From assembly GCA_964593555.1 (NCBI GenBank), contig CAZQIC010000085.1, positions 1 through 20,312 on the forward strand: a stretch of DNA of 20,312 nucleotides, given 5' to 3'. The stretch's first letter is position 1; each line of letters starts with the position of its first letter. The notes beneath the pieces were generated by a model. That model was not told where the DNA came from. It was given only the letters and a program-made list of their open reading frames with translations, and searched no databases. The position numbers and the translations under genes were made by a program. Positions 8,075-14,781 of the stretch are shown in pieces. The stretch comes from CAZQIC01 sp964593555 (lineage in GTDB: Bacteria > Bacteroidota > Bacteroidia > JAFLBG01).

Positions 8075-8770
8075 TTAGAAATTAAATAGGTTTAGAAAAG
8101 AAAATTTTTTTTCCGCTTTTGCTTGTTCATTCCTTTGCTGTCTGCGAAGCATAATATTTTTCTTTATGCTCATAAAACGCTCATATAATTTTCCTTCTTT
8201 GGAAAAATCAAGGATTTTTTTTCTTGGCTTTTCTTTATCCGCAGGATCATAAAGCATTGCGGTACAAAGACAATTCTTTCTTTCCTTACTCATTAAAATT
8301 TCATAATTCACACAGCTCTTGCAACCGTTCCAGAATGAATCATCATCTGTCAATTCAGAATAGGTAACGGGTTCGTATCCGAGGTCTGAATTAATTTTCA
8401 TTACAGCGAGACCTGTTGTGAGTCCGAATATTTTTGCGTTAGGGTATTTAGTTCTGGATAATTCAAAGATTTTTTCCTTGATCTTTTTTGCCAATCCGCT
8501 TTTGCGAAGATCCGGAGAAACAATAAGCCCTGAATTGGCAACATATTGTCCGTGTCCCCAGGTTTCTATATAGCAAAATCCTGCCCATTTTTTTTCTGTG
8601 GTCAAAGCAATAACAGCCTTTCCTTCGAGCATTTTTTCTTTTACATACTCCGGCGACCGCTTGGCAATACCCGTTCCACGGGCTTTTGCGGACGATTCCA
8701 TTTCATTGCAGATAGTTTCGGCAAAACCGATGTGCTCTTCTGTTGCTACTTGGATAATAAAACCTGACAT
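8075..8770 (-). CDS. GNAT acyltransferase heading the arginine operon (argA-like), with a C-terminal cysteine cluster
   Basis: This 231-residue GNAT protein is the first gene of the operon and probably makes N-acyl-glutamate, the step otherwise missing (no argJ or classical argA is present). The acyl-CoA binding turn is visible near residues 85-95 (SPDLRKSGLAKKI), after a strand ending GLIV. After the GNAT core there is an unusual set of cysteines, Cys150, Cys153, Cys167 and Cys169 (CxxC, 13 residues, then CxC), suggestive of a metal site, and a basic C-terminal tail. Such GNATs at the head of Bacteroidota arg clusters are known from gene context. Whether acetyl-CoA or succinyl-CoA is the donor cannot be read here. 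No clear promoter or ArgR box was found upstream. Confidence 0.8.
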   Translation of the reverse strand: MSGFIIQVATEEHIGFAETICNEMESSAKARGTGIAKRSPEYVKEKMLEGKAVIALTTEKKWAGFCYIETWGHGQYVANSGLIVSPDLRKSGLAKKIKEKIFELSRTKYPNAKIFGLTTGLAVMKINSDLGYEPVTYSELTDDDSFWNGCKSCVNYEILMSKERKNCLCTAMLYDPADKEKPRKKILDFSKEGKLYERFMSIKKNIMLRRQQRNEQAKAEKKFSFLNLFNF

Positions 8771-8845
8771 AATACTTAATTATAAAAATGTGATGAAATG
8801 GTCAATAAATAACCAATTCAAAAAAAATTAATTATAAATGATTTT

Positions 8846-9055
8846 TACCTGTTGGTAAAGTCTCCGCGTAGGAGGCAAAGGGAAGTCCCTTAATCAGCGT
8901 CTTAAAAAAAAGCGCCTAAAGGATGGAACAAAAACTATTCCGGAAGGAACAGAAAAATTCAGACACCCCGCGGGTGTAAGCTTTATCGCTGATTCTATGC
9001 AGGATAAAATAGGTTGTTTTTTCATTACTTAATAAATAGGTTAATAACCGTTTTT
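8846..9055. other. Inverted-repeat-rich intergenic block (candidate structured RNA or decayed repeat element)
   Basis: Within the 489-base gap between divergent genes (8771-9259) is a block richer in GC than its surroundings. It holds consecutive potential hairpins: TTTACC-TGTT-GGTAAA, TCTCC-GCGTA-GGAGG, AAGGG-AAGT-CCCTT and ACACCC-CGC-GGGTGT, plus a long-range pair AATCAGCG (8892-8899) with CGCTGATT (8987-8994). A weak hairpin, GGTT-AAT-AACC, followed by GTTTTT lies at 9039-9055. A reading frame without a usable start is open at 8859-9029 on the plus strand, and much of the block is also open on the minus strand, so a decayed gene or repeat element is an alternative to RNA. I recognise no known riboswitch. 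The rest of the gap shows nothing further. Confidence 0.4.
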
Positions 9056-9259
9056 AATTACTGCTACAAAGTTTCCGATTTTTTTTTATTATATCAAAGG
9101 AAAATATAAGAAATATTACATGCCTGTTTAAAACTAGAAATTTCGTGGCGGATCTTCTACACTTTTGGCATTAAAATACACTCTTTTGTAAGTTTCCGCT
9201 GTGGAAAAGACCTCAGGTTCAATTTTATGCACTAAAGAATTACTATTTTTGAGAATAGA

Positions 9260-9790
9260 ATGGAAGAGGAAATAATAATTGATAATGAGTTTTGTTTAAC
9301 CGGACTTCTTGAAACAGACGCTTACGCTTTTGTTGAACATCTCTCGGTAAAAGAAATATCCGACAACACATTAATGATCCCACATCCCTATACCCGTGAA
9401 GACGCATTGTGGTTTTTAAATTATTCGAAAACGAAACAAGGTCAGGGACCCAGGTTGGATTGGGCAATAAGAAATGAAGAAGAGCAATTGATAGGCATGG
9501 TCAGTTTTCATGGTGACCATAAACGAGGTATACATCGTGATGAAGTGGGTTATTGGCTTGCAAAACCATATTGGGGCAAAGGGATAATGACTAAAACACT
9601 GAAGAAGTTTTGTGAAGTGGGATTTAATAAATATGGTTATGTACGGTTGGAAGCACCAATATTTGCTTTTAATAAAGGCTCACAGCGGGTTGCGGAAAAA
9701 TGCGGGTTTCAATTGGAAGGAGTGCTCAAAAAAGCGTACCTTAAAAACGAAAAATATGTTGATGGAGTGTTGTACGCGTTAGTAAAATAA
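9260..9790 (+). CDS. GNAT N-acetyltransferase, RimJ/RimL type
   Basis: This 176-residue protein resembles ribosomal-protein-alanine or small-molecule acetyltransferases of the RimJ/RimL group. The signature is HRDEVGYWLAKPYWGKGIMT near residues 93-112, containing the acetyl-CoA pyrophosphate loop, followed by a helix and FAFNKGSQRVAEKCGFQLEG near 134-153, which is the conserved asparagine region and final strands. The substrate cannot be deduced. The stop is 9 bases before the carboxyltransferase gene, so the two are probably cotranscribed. A sequence matching the Bacteroidota -7 consensus, TATTTTTG at 9244-9251, lies just upstream but would leave almost no leader and has no TTG at the right distance, so I do not rely on it. 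Confidence 0.88.
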   Translation: MEEEIIIDNEFCLTGLLETDAYAFVEHLSVKEISDNTLMIPHPYTREDALWFLNYSKTKQGQGPRLDWAIRNEEEQLIGMVSFHGDHKRGIHRDEVGYWLAKPYWGKGIMTKTLKKFCEVGFNKYGYVRLEAPIFAFNKGSQRVAEKCGFQLEGVLKKAYLKNEKYVDGVLYALVK

Positions 9791-9799
9791 AATTTTGAT

Positions 9800-11341
9800 A
9801 TGAATAAAATCGAAACATTAGAAAACAAAATTGCAGAAGCACTTAAGGGCGGAGGCGAAAAGAGAATTGAATCACAGCACAAAAAAGGAAAACTAACCGC
9901 ACGTGAGCGTTTACATTTTTTATTGGACGAGGGAAGCTTTGAAGAAATTGGAATGTTTGTTACACACCGCTCGAATGAATTTGGTTTGGACCGCGAAAAA
10001 TATTTAGGAGATGGTGTTGTTACGGGTTATGGTACTATCAATGGGAGATTAGTATATGTTTTCTCACAAGACTTCACAGTGTTTGGCGGGTCGCTTTCAG
10101 AAACCTTTGCAGAAAAAATTTGTAAGGTAATGGACCTCGCCATGAAAAACGGAGCACCTGTAATTGGTCTTAATGATAGCGGTGGCGCCCGTATACAAGA
10201 AGGTGTTGTTTCATTAGGAGGTTATGCGGATATTTTTTATCGTAATACATTAGCCTCTGGAGTTGTACCGCAACTGTCTGCTATAATGGGCCCATGTGCC
10301 GGCGGCGCAGTATATTCTCCTGCTATTACCGATTTTATTTTAATGGTGGAGAATACGTCGTATATGTTTGTTACCGGACCAAACGTGGTGAAAACAGTTA
10401 CGCATGAAGAGGTAAGTTCAGAGGATCTTGGCGGTGCCTCTGCTCATTCAACAAAATCAGGTGTTACACATTTCTCCTGTGCAAACGAGATTGAGTGCAT
10501 CAACAATATAAAAAGCTTGTTAAGCTATATGCCTCAAAATTGTGAAGAAGATGCTCCTCGTGTTGAGTATACTCCTTCTGTATCTGAAAAAAGAGAAAAA
10601 TTAAATAAAATTGTCCCTGAAAGTTCCAATCAGCCTTATGATATGCGTGAGGTGATCAATGGAGTGGTGGATGATGAAAGTTTTTTGGAAGTGCATAAGA
10701 ATTTTGCAGAAAATATTGTAGTGGGTTTTGCAAGGCTTGCCGGACGCAGCATTGGCGTAGTTGCGAATCAGCCTGCTTTTTTAGCTGGAGTATTGGATAT
10801 AAATTCTTCTACAAAAGCTGCACGCTTTGTGCGCTTCTGCGATTCATTTAATATTCCTTTATTGGTATTTGAAGATGTACCTGGATTTTTACCGGGTACC
10901 GATCAGGAATGGAATGCTATTATTACCAATGGAGCAAAATTGTTATACGCATTTTGTGAAGCAACAGTACCTCGCATTACAGTAATTACCAGAAAAGCAT
11001 ATGGCGGCGCTTATGATGTAATGAACAGCAAACACATTGGAGCAGATATGAATTATGCCTGGCCAAATGCGGAGATAGCGGTGATGGGAGCAAAGGGTGC
11101 GGCAGAAATAATTTTCAAAAAAGAAATTTCAGAAGCAAAGGATCCTGCAGCAAAATTAAAGGAAAAGGAACAAGAATATATTGAGCATTTCGCTAATCCG
11201 TACCGCGCAGCCGAAAGAGGATTTATTGATGAGGTAATAAAACCAGAAGATACACGTGAAAAATTGATTAAAGCTTTTTCAATGCTGCAGAATAAAGTGG
11301 CAACGCTCCCGAAAAAGAAACACGGAAATATTCCTTTGTAA
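9800..11341 (+). CDS. Acyl-CoA carboxylase carboxyltransferase (beta) subunit, propionyl/methylmalonyl-CoA type
   Basis: This 513-residue protein carries both crotonase-like halves of a biotin-dependent carboxyltransferase. The N-half oxyanion region GGARIQEG lies at 128-135, followed by MGPCAGGAVYSP near 163-174. The C-half has FEDVPGFLPGTDQE, then AYGGAYDVMNSKHIGADMN and AVMGAKGAAEI. The family transfers a carboxyl group between biotin on a carrier protein and propionyl-CoA, methylmalonyl-CoA or a similar acyl-CoA; the exact substrate cannot be read from motifs alone. No biotin carboxylase or carrier gene is next to it, so partners must be elsewhere. The C-terminal motif QNKVATLPKKKHGNIPL recurs as a relic at 12685-12750. 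Confidence 0.95.
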   Translation: MNKIETLENKIAEALKGGGEKRIESQHKKGKLTARERLHFLLDEGSFEEIGMFVTHRSNEFGLDREKYLGDGVVTGYGTINGRLVYVFSQDFTVFGGSLSETFAEKICKVMDLAMKNGAPVIGLNDSGGARIQEGVVSLGGYADIFYRNTLASGVVPQLSAIMGPCAGGAVYSPAITDFILMVENTSYMFVTGPNVVKTVTHEEVSSEDLGGASAHSTKSGVTHFSCANEIECINNIKSLLSYMPQNCEEDAPRVEYTPSVSEKREKLNKIVPESSNQPYDMREVINGVVDDESFLEVHKNFAENIVVGFARLAGRSIGVVANQPAFLAGVLDINSSTKAARFVRFCDSFNIPLLVFEDVPGFLPGTDQEWNAIITNGAKLLYAFCEATVPRITVITRKAYGGAYDVMNSKHIGADMNYAWPNAEIAVMGAKGAAEIIFKKEISEAKDPAAKLKEKEQEYIEHFANPYRAAERGFIDEVIKPEDTREKLIKAFSMLQNKVATLPKKKHGNIPL

Positions 11342-11418
11342 ATTTTCTGTTTTTTTGGTGTTATTATCCTTTGCTTTGAAGTGGCAAAGTTAAAATGCGT
11401 TACATAAGTGTTGACGCA

Positions 11419-11496
11419 ATGGTAATCTATCTCAATGTGGAAGAAGCGGAATAGTTAGAAGATAAAATGGTAAAGACGACATTAAAAAACAAATAG
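11419..11496 (+). pseudogene. Possible relic of a short ORF (related to 13738-13815)
   Basis: Reading from ATG gives MVIYLNVEEAE, a TAG at 11452-11454, then LEDKM and seven more residues to a second TAG. The intact-looking ORF at 13738-13815 reads NEAEWLRDKM over the matching part, with TGG where this copy has TAG. About a dozen positions agree over 26 codons. I do not recognise the family, and at this length chance similarity is a real alternative. It lies 78 bases after the carboxyltransferase gene. Confidence 0.25.
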
Positions 11497-11554
11497 ATTG
11501 CTGATCTTAAATAAAGGAAACTTCCCATTGCTGAGTGAGTTCTTTCTGGAAAAT

Positions 11555-12394
11555 CTAGTTGTCTGAAATTACTAATCGCTGTGTACGAACTATATTAGCG
11601 CTTTCAAAAGATATGAAATAAACACCAGAAGGCAATCCAGATACATCCATGCTAAAGTTTTGATTGGACGAATGCGTTGTGTTTTTTTCTTTCGTAATCA
11701 ACTCACCAATTACATTATGAATTATAATGGAATAAGGATTGTTAATTTCAAGGGAGGAGTGTATGGTTAGTGCTTTCCCTTTATTCAGCGGATTCGGATA
11801 AACTTCGAAATAAAATGGGTCATTGTCGTTGTCCGCAAACTCGGTAGAAACATTTATTCCGCAATTTTGTGGTATCAATGTAGTGTACAAAGAAGGATAG
11901 GTCGTATTCTGTGGAATTAAATAACTCGCCTTGTTCGGACAGATCATCCGATAGGACGGGTAACCAATTACATTAAAATCTTTTTTAACGGTACTTGAAG
12001 GTGCGAGATTAATAATAGGAAATGTGGCGTATTGTGTCCAGTCTCCCTTGGTACTGCCACCAATTCCCCTAATCTGGTTGTCCGAAGTAAGAGTGTCGCA
12101 TTCAATCATTAAAACTACCACATCATTACTTGTGCTTGGCAAAACCCCATTTTGGCCCGATAAGCCATGATTGTTCCAGACCTTTTCAAAATCTCCTTTT
12201 TTAATACCATTCCAGCATGGATTACACCAGGTAGCAAAAAAATCGATATAAACAGTTTTCCCAGCATTCAAGTATGAATATAAATCGTGAGTATTTCCAT
12301 TTATGTCAGTAACATTAAAATTGGGTACCTGAGCTGTTATGGTATTCATACAAAATAAAAAAGGAAGTACTATTGCAAAGTAAAGCGATTTCAT
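11555..12394 (-). CDS. Secreted thioredoxin-like protein with T9SS type A sorting domain
   Basis: This 279-residue exported protein has a signal peptide ending near TAQ at 20-22. A thioredoxin/TlpA-like domain follows, with the redox motif WCNPCW (Cys57 and Cys60) and a cis-proline turn GYPSY near 144-148. From about residue 196 comes a beta-rich C-terminal domain beginning FEVYPNPLNKG and ending SGVYFISFESANIVRTQRLVI, the hallmark of type IX secretion type A sorting domains. It should therefore pass the outer membrane through T9SS and be released or anchored at the surface. The redox centre suggests disulfide chemistry outside the cell, but partners are unknown. CNPC differs from the usual CGPC. 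It is monocistronic and convergent with the carboxyltransferase gene. Confidence 0.92.
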   Translation of the reverse strand: MKSLYFAIVLPFLFCMNTITAQVPNFNVTDINGNTHDLYSYLNAGKTVYIDFFATWCNPCWNGIKKGDFEKVWNNHGLSGQNGVLPSTSNDVVVLMIECDTLTSDNQIRGIGGSTKGDWTQYATFPIINLAPSSTVKKDFNVIGYPSYRMICPNKASYLIPQNTTYPSLYTTLIPQNCGINVSTEFADNDNDPFYFEVYPNPLNKGKALTIHSSLEINNPYSIIIHNVIGELITKEKNTTHSSNQNFSMDVSGLPSGVYFISFESANIVRTQRLVISDN

Positions 12395-12422
12395 ATAGAA
12401 GTAAATAATATGTTTATAATTT

Positions 12423-12430
12423 CAAATATA
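12423..12430 (-). promoter_or_regulatory. Bacteroidota -7 promoter element for the thioredoxin-like gene
   Basis: On the minus strand this reads TATATTTG, an exact match to TAnnTTTG, 28 bases upstream of the start codon. That would give a leader of about 20 bases. A -33 TTG at the expected spacing is absent, so support is partial. Confidence 0.45.
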
Positions 12431-12684
12431 ACCTATGCAGTGATAAACCTGTAAACGCAATTATGTCTATTATTATAAGTCCGAATCGGCCACCTGGAGT
12501 TCTATATAATTCAGAACATAAAATTTTTGCAAAATTATTTTTTCTCCATCACCAAGGGATAATTTTTTATTCGTGAGAGTCAGAGATTAAGTAATTAAAG
12601 AAAGAGACTCGTAGAGTATTTACAAGGGGAAGGAAAACAAAGTTTAATTTACTCAACAGAAATATTCAGGTACAGCGATCGAAA
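12431..12684. other. Intergenic stretch without recognised gene
   Basis: This forms part of the 382-base gap between the thioredoxin-like gene and the first lipoprotein gene. It is AT-rich and shows stop codons in all frames and no clear repeat. I could not extend homology to the carboxyltransferase gene upstream of position 12685, so the join where the lost paralogue ends lies close to that point. Confidence 0.4.
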
Positions 12685-12750
12685 TTTTCATTGCTACAGA
12701 ACAAAGTGGCGACATTGCCTAAAAAGAAGCACGGGAACATGCCTCTCTAG
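12685..12750 (+). pseudogene. Relic: last 21 codons and stop of a second acyl-CoA carboxylase beta subunit gene
   Basis: Read from 12685 the DNA encodes FSLLQ, then NKVATLPKKKHGNMPL and a TAG stop. The intact gene ending at 11341 finishes FSMLQ, then NKVATLPKKKHGNIPL and TAA. Nineteen of 21 residues agree, whereas I count 15 base differences in 66 and nearly all are synonymous or in the stop codon. That pattern means the copy diverged while under selection as a protein and was then lost except for its tail. Upstream of 12685 the similarity ends. Confidence 0.85.
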
Positions 12751-12776
12751 ATTGCTAAAGATTTTTTTGGAACTAT

Positions 12777-13199
12777 TTACTGAACCACGCTTGACCATTG
12801 TATATTGGCGGGGAGTAGTGAGCATGGAGCTATTTGGTCAACGAGTGTATTCCCATCGTAAATGCTAATGTTAAATACAAAAAGAGTCGAAACATTTGAG
12901 TGAACAAAAATCACCATTGTATCATCTTTTTTGACTTGTACATTTTTTTCAAATGACACCGCAGATGAGCATGAATCGGTCCATTCCCAGTTGTTTAATT
13001 GAAATGATGATTTATAGCTAATTGTAAGTGGCTGGTTGCTTCCGTCCGAAGAATTTGCCGTAACAACAAATCTTAAAGTTTTAGAGGTTGAAGTCGAAGC
13101 GGAAATGGCTGAGCCTTGTGGACTAACTTGATCATCTTCTTTTTTGCAAGAGAAAAATGAGAGGAGTATTATGCTGGATAAAAGAAATATTTTTTTCAT
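12777..13199 (-). CDS. Small lipoprotein, tandem paralogue 1 (CKKEDD surface-export-like signal)
   Basis: This 140-residue protein starts MKKIFLLSS and has a hydrophobic signal followed by Cys18 in FFSCKKEDDQ, a lipoprotein cleavage context. Lysine and acidic residues directly after the cysteine resemble the lipoprotein export signal described in Bacteroidota for surface display. The mature part is a serine/threonine-rich linker and a probable single beta-sandwich domain containing STSKTLRFVVTA and WEWTDSC motifs. The next gene upstream (13258-13644) is a clear paralogue sharing the signal region, SCKKEDDQ, the STSKTL..VVT strand and the W.WT motif. Function unknown. The two genes are separated by 58 bases and were probably produced by tandem duplication. 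Confidence 0.85.
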   Translation of the reverse strand: MKKIFLLSSIILLSFFSCKKEDDQVSPQGSAISASTSTSKTLRFVVTANSSDGSNQPLTISYKSSFQLNNWEWTDSCSSAVSFEKNVQVKKDDTMVIFVHSNVSTLFVFNISIYDGNTLVDQIAPCSLLPANIQWSSVVQ

Positions 13200-13257
13200 T
13201 TTTAATAGGATTAATTTATATGTATTACAAATGGAACAGTAAAATTAACTTGTCTTA

Positions 13258-13644
13258 TTACTCTACTTTATAATCAAGAAATGAGTATGTGCAAGCCTTA
13301 TTCTGTTCATCAAGCAAAGTACTTCCTTCATAAACTTTTAATGTAAAATAGGCATGTTGATTATTATGACTGGTTACAAATAATAATATTGTCGAGTCTT
13401 TTGCCGCAGTCACTTCTCTCTGAAAACTTCCTGTAGCAAATGTTCCCGTCCACAACCAGTTACCAGTAGAATTGGTGGGTTTAAAACTGACATCACTTTG
13501 TGAAGCTGTTGAAGTAACAACCAGGGTTAACGTTTTTGAAGTTGAAGCCGGAGCAGCGGGAACCGGAGTAATTTGATCGTCTTCTTTTTTGCAGGAGAAT
13601 AGTGTAATAAGTACAATAGTGGATAAAAAAACAAGTTTTTTCAT
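13258..13644 (-). CDS. Small lipoprotein, tandem paralogue 2 (CKKEDD surface-export-like signal)
   Basis: This 128-residue protein has the same plan as its downstream neighbour: a signal peptide MKKLVFLST..., Cys18 in TLFSCKKEDDQ, a short proline/alanine/serine linker, then a beta-rich domain with STSKTLTLVVTS and GNWLWTG. Both proteins place aromatic residues and a KDxTxxxFV strand at equivalent positions (KKDDTMVIFVHS versus AKDSTILLFVTS), so the shared fold is clear although overall identity is modest. A surface-exposed lipoprotein is inferred from the charged residues after the lipidated cysteine. No function is recognised, and neighbours give no clear hint. Confidence 0.85.
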   Translation of the reverse strand: MKKLVFLSTIVLITLFSCKKEDDQITPVPAAPASTSKTLTLVVTSTASQSDVSFKPTNSTGNWLWTGTFATGSFQREVTAAKDSTILLFVTSHNNQHAYFTLKVYEGSTLLDEQNKACTYSFLDYKVE

Positions 13645-13737
13645 GGTATATAGTTGCTATTTTATTGTACTACAATTAGATTCTCATAAAGTAACCCCTT
13701 GCCTTTTAAAAAAACTGAATCGGACGAGGCAACAGTA

Positions 13738-13815
13738 ATGTTCTTTTCCTATTTGAGATCAAATGAAGCAGAGTGGTTGAGGGATAAAATGCTGCGATTG
13801 ATACTGAAAAAATAA
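13738..13815 (+). CDS. Very short ORF of unknown status, related to 11419-11496
   Basis: An ATG-to-TAA frame of 25 codons plus stop encodes MFFSYLRSNEAEWLRDKM and seven further residues. It resembles the relic at 11419-11496. It may be a fragment of a larger lost gene rather than a functional peptide; no ribosome-binding site or promoter is evident. Listed because the paired similarity is hard to see otherwise. Confidence 0.2.
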   Translation: MFFSYLRSNEAEWLRDKMLRLILKK

Positions 13816-13897
13816 AACTATTCGCTTCTGATAAAAACAGCTGATATAAATTGGCTTCTAAAAAGTATTGATGAAAGGCTTGCGTAAAAGTCCCTGA

Positions 13898-14665
13898 TCA
13901 GAATATAATCTCTACAAACAATCTTATAATGAACCAGAAAAATCTGTCGTTGAGAATGTCATCCGGGTTGTTACGCGGTGTAGTTTTTTCTGCCTGCTTC
14001 TGGTCATCTACGTTATCAGCAGAACTTGAGATGGTATCATAAGAGCCATTCGCACGCTTTATCATGATCACTTCTTTTTTAGATACCCCGTAAATAATTC
14101 CGTTTTTATCGCCGCATTCTCTGTATTTTATTTCATCCGAATTAGTCTCAGTTATATACACCATTTTTTCTGTCCCGTTTTTGTAGTAAATTTTATCACA
14201 ACTCGCGGAATCAGAACCGGTATTTGTTCTTAATACCGAACCATCCACTACATATCCGTCAGCTTTTTTAATACTTTTAATTTCATACACGCTAGATCTA
14301 TAGGTGGGTGCGTGATGGATTGCACATAATCTGTATGTTATATCATTTCCCTCACGTCCAATCACTTTTGCTACGGCTATATGACCGTCATTATAGTAAA
14401 TAGTATCGCAATAAGTAGAATGATGTGCTGTTTCAATTGATGAAGAATCACTATAAAAGGGTGATGAAAGAGATTTGGAAGTATCTCCATTGGCAACCGG
14501 CTCATTTTTTTTGCCATCGATATTTCCGCTTGTAGGTTTTGCGGGATTCTCTGTATGATAGCCGGGACGATACTTTCTTTTCTGAACTGAACAGGCGTTG
14601 TATAAACCGCAAAGTCCCGCCAATAAGGCAAATAGAATAAGGCGCTTAAAACTGCTTAGGGGCAT
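13898..14665 (-). CDS. Lipoprotein with two 52-residue beta modules
   Basis: This 255-residue protein has a signal peptide ending at Cys25 (YNACSVQKRKYRPGYH). The SVQKRKYRPGYH segment resembles a motif I recall after the lipidated cysteine in other Bacteroidota proteins. A low-complexity linker (about 35-80) precedes two copies of one module: residues 86-137 beginning CDTIYYNDG and 156-207 beginning CDKIYYKNG. Both contain DITYR/EIKYR and end IKKADG or IKRANG. The C-terminus ends in a hydrophobic segment after NDRFFW, which could be a membrane anchor or misread tail. A single, diverged copy of the same module occurs in the exported protein at 19058-20038. The function is unknown. It is transcribed divergently from purD. 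Confidence 0.85.
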   Translation of the reverse strand: MPLSSFKRLILFALLAGLCGLYNACSVQKRKYRPGYHTENPAKPTSGNIDGKKNEPVANGDTSKSLSSPFYSDSSSIETAHHSTYCDTIYYNDGHIAVAKVIGREGNDITYRLCAIHHAPTYRSSVYEIKSIKKADGYVVDGSVLRTNTGSDSASCDKIYYKNGTEKMVYITETNSDEIKYRECGDKNGIIYGVSKKEVIMIKRANGSYDTISSSADNVDDQKQAEKTTPRNNPDDILNDRFFWFIIRLFVEIIF

Positions 14666-14679
14666 AATAAAGTAAGGTT

Positions 14680-14687
14680 CAAATCTA
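14680..14687 (-). promoter_or_regulatory. -7 promoter element of the two-module lipoprotein gene
   Basis: On the minus strand this reads TAGATTTG, an exact match to the Bacteroidota TAnnTTTG consensus, 14 bases upstream of the start codon and so giving a very short leader. No TTG is seen at the -33 distance; an inverted repeat occupies that area instead. Confidence 0.5.
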
Positions 14688-14697
14688 ATAAATTATG

Positions 14698-14715
14698 TCG
14701 GCGCTTTTGCGCCGA
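14698..14715. promoter_or_regulatory. GC-rich inverted repeat in the divergent purD promoter region
   Basis: TCGGCGC-TTTT-GCGCCGA is a perfect 7-base inverted repeat with a 4-base centre, in otherwise AT-rich DNA between two divergent genes. Neither strand has a T-run directly after it, and no gene ends here, so it is not placed as a terminator. It could be an operator or a hairpin in the purD leader. Confidence 0.45.
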
Positions 14716-14781
14716 AAGCTTACAATAATAATGCCATTATGTTTATATTTATCGAACGAAAATTAAAATCGGAATTTTAAT

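Noticed and set aside
8771..8850. An ArgR operator upstream of the arginine operon
   Set aside because: I looked for a palindromic TGAAT/ATTCA-type arg box and found no matching pair of half-sites, and no exact Bacteroidota -7 element on the minus strand.
8938..8953. TTCCGGAAGGAA resembles the SRP RNA domain IV core
   Set aside because: The flanking sequence does not form the conserved asymmetric loop and paired arms of 4.5S RNA; only the short GGAAGGAA-like string matches.
11369..11389. CTTTGC/GCAAAG inverted repeat after the carboxyltransferase gene as a terminator
   Set aside because: The stem is only 6 base pairs with a 9-base loop and no T-run follows, so it is too weak to call.
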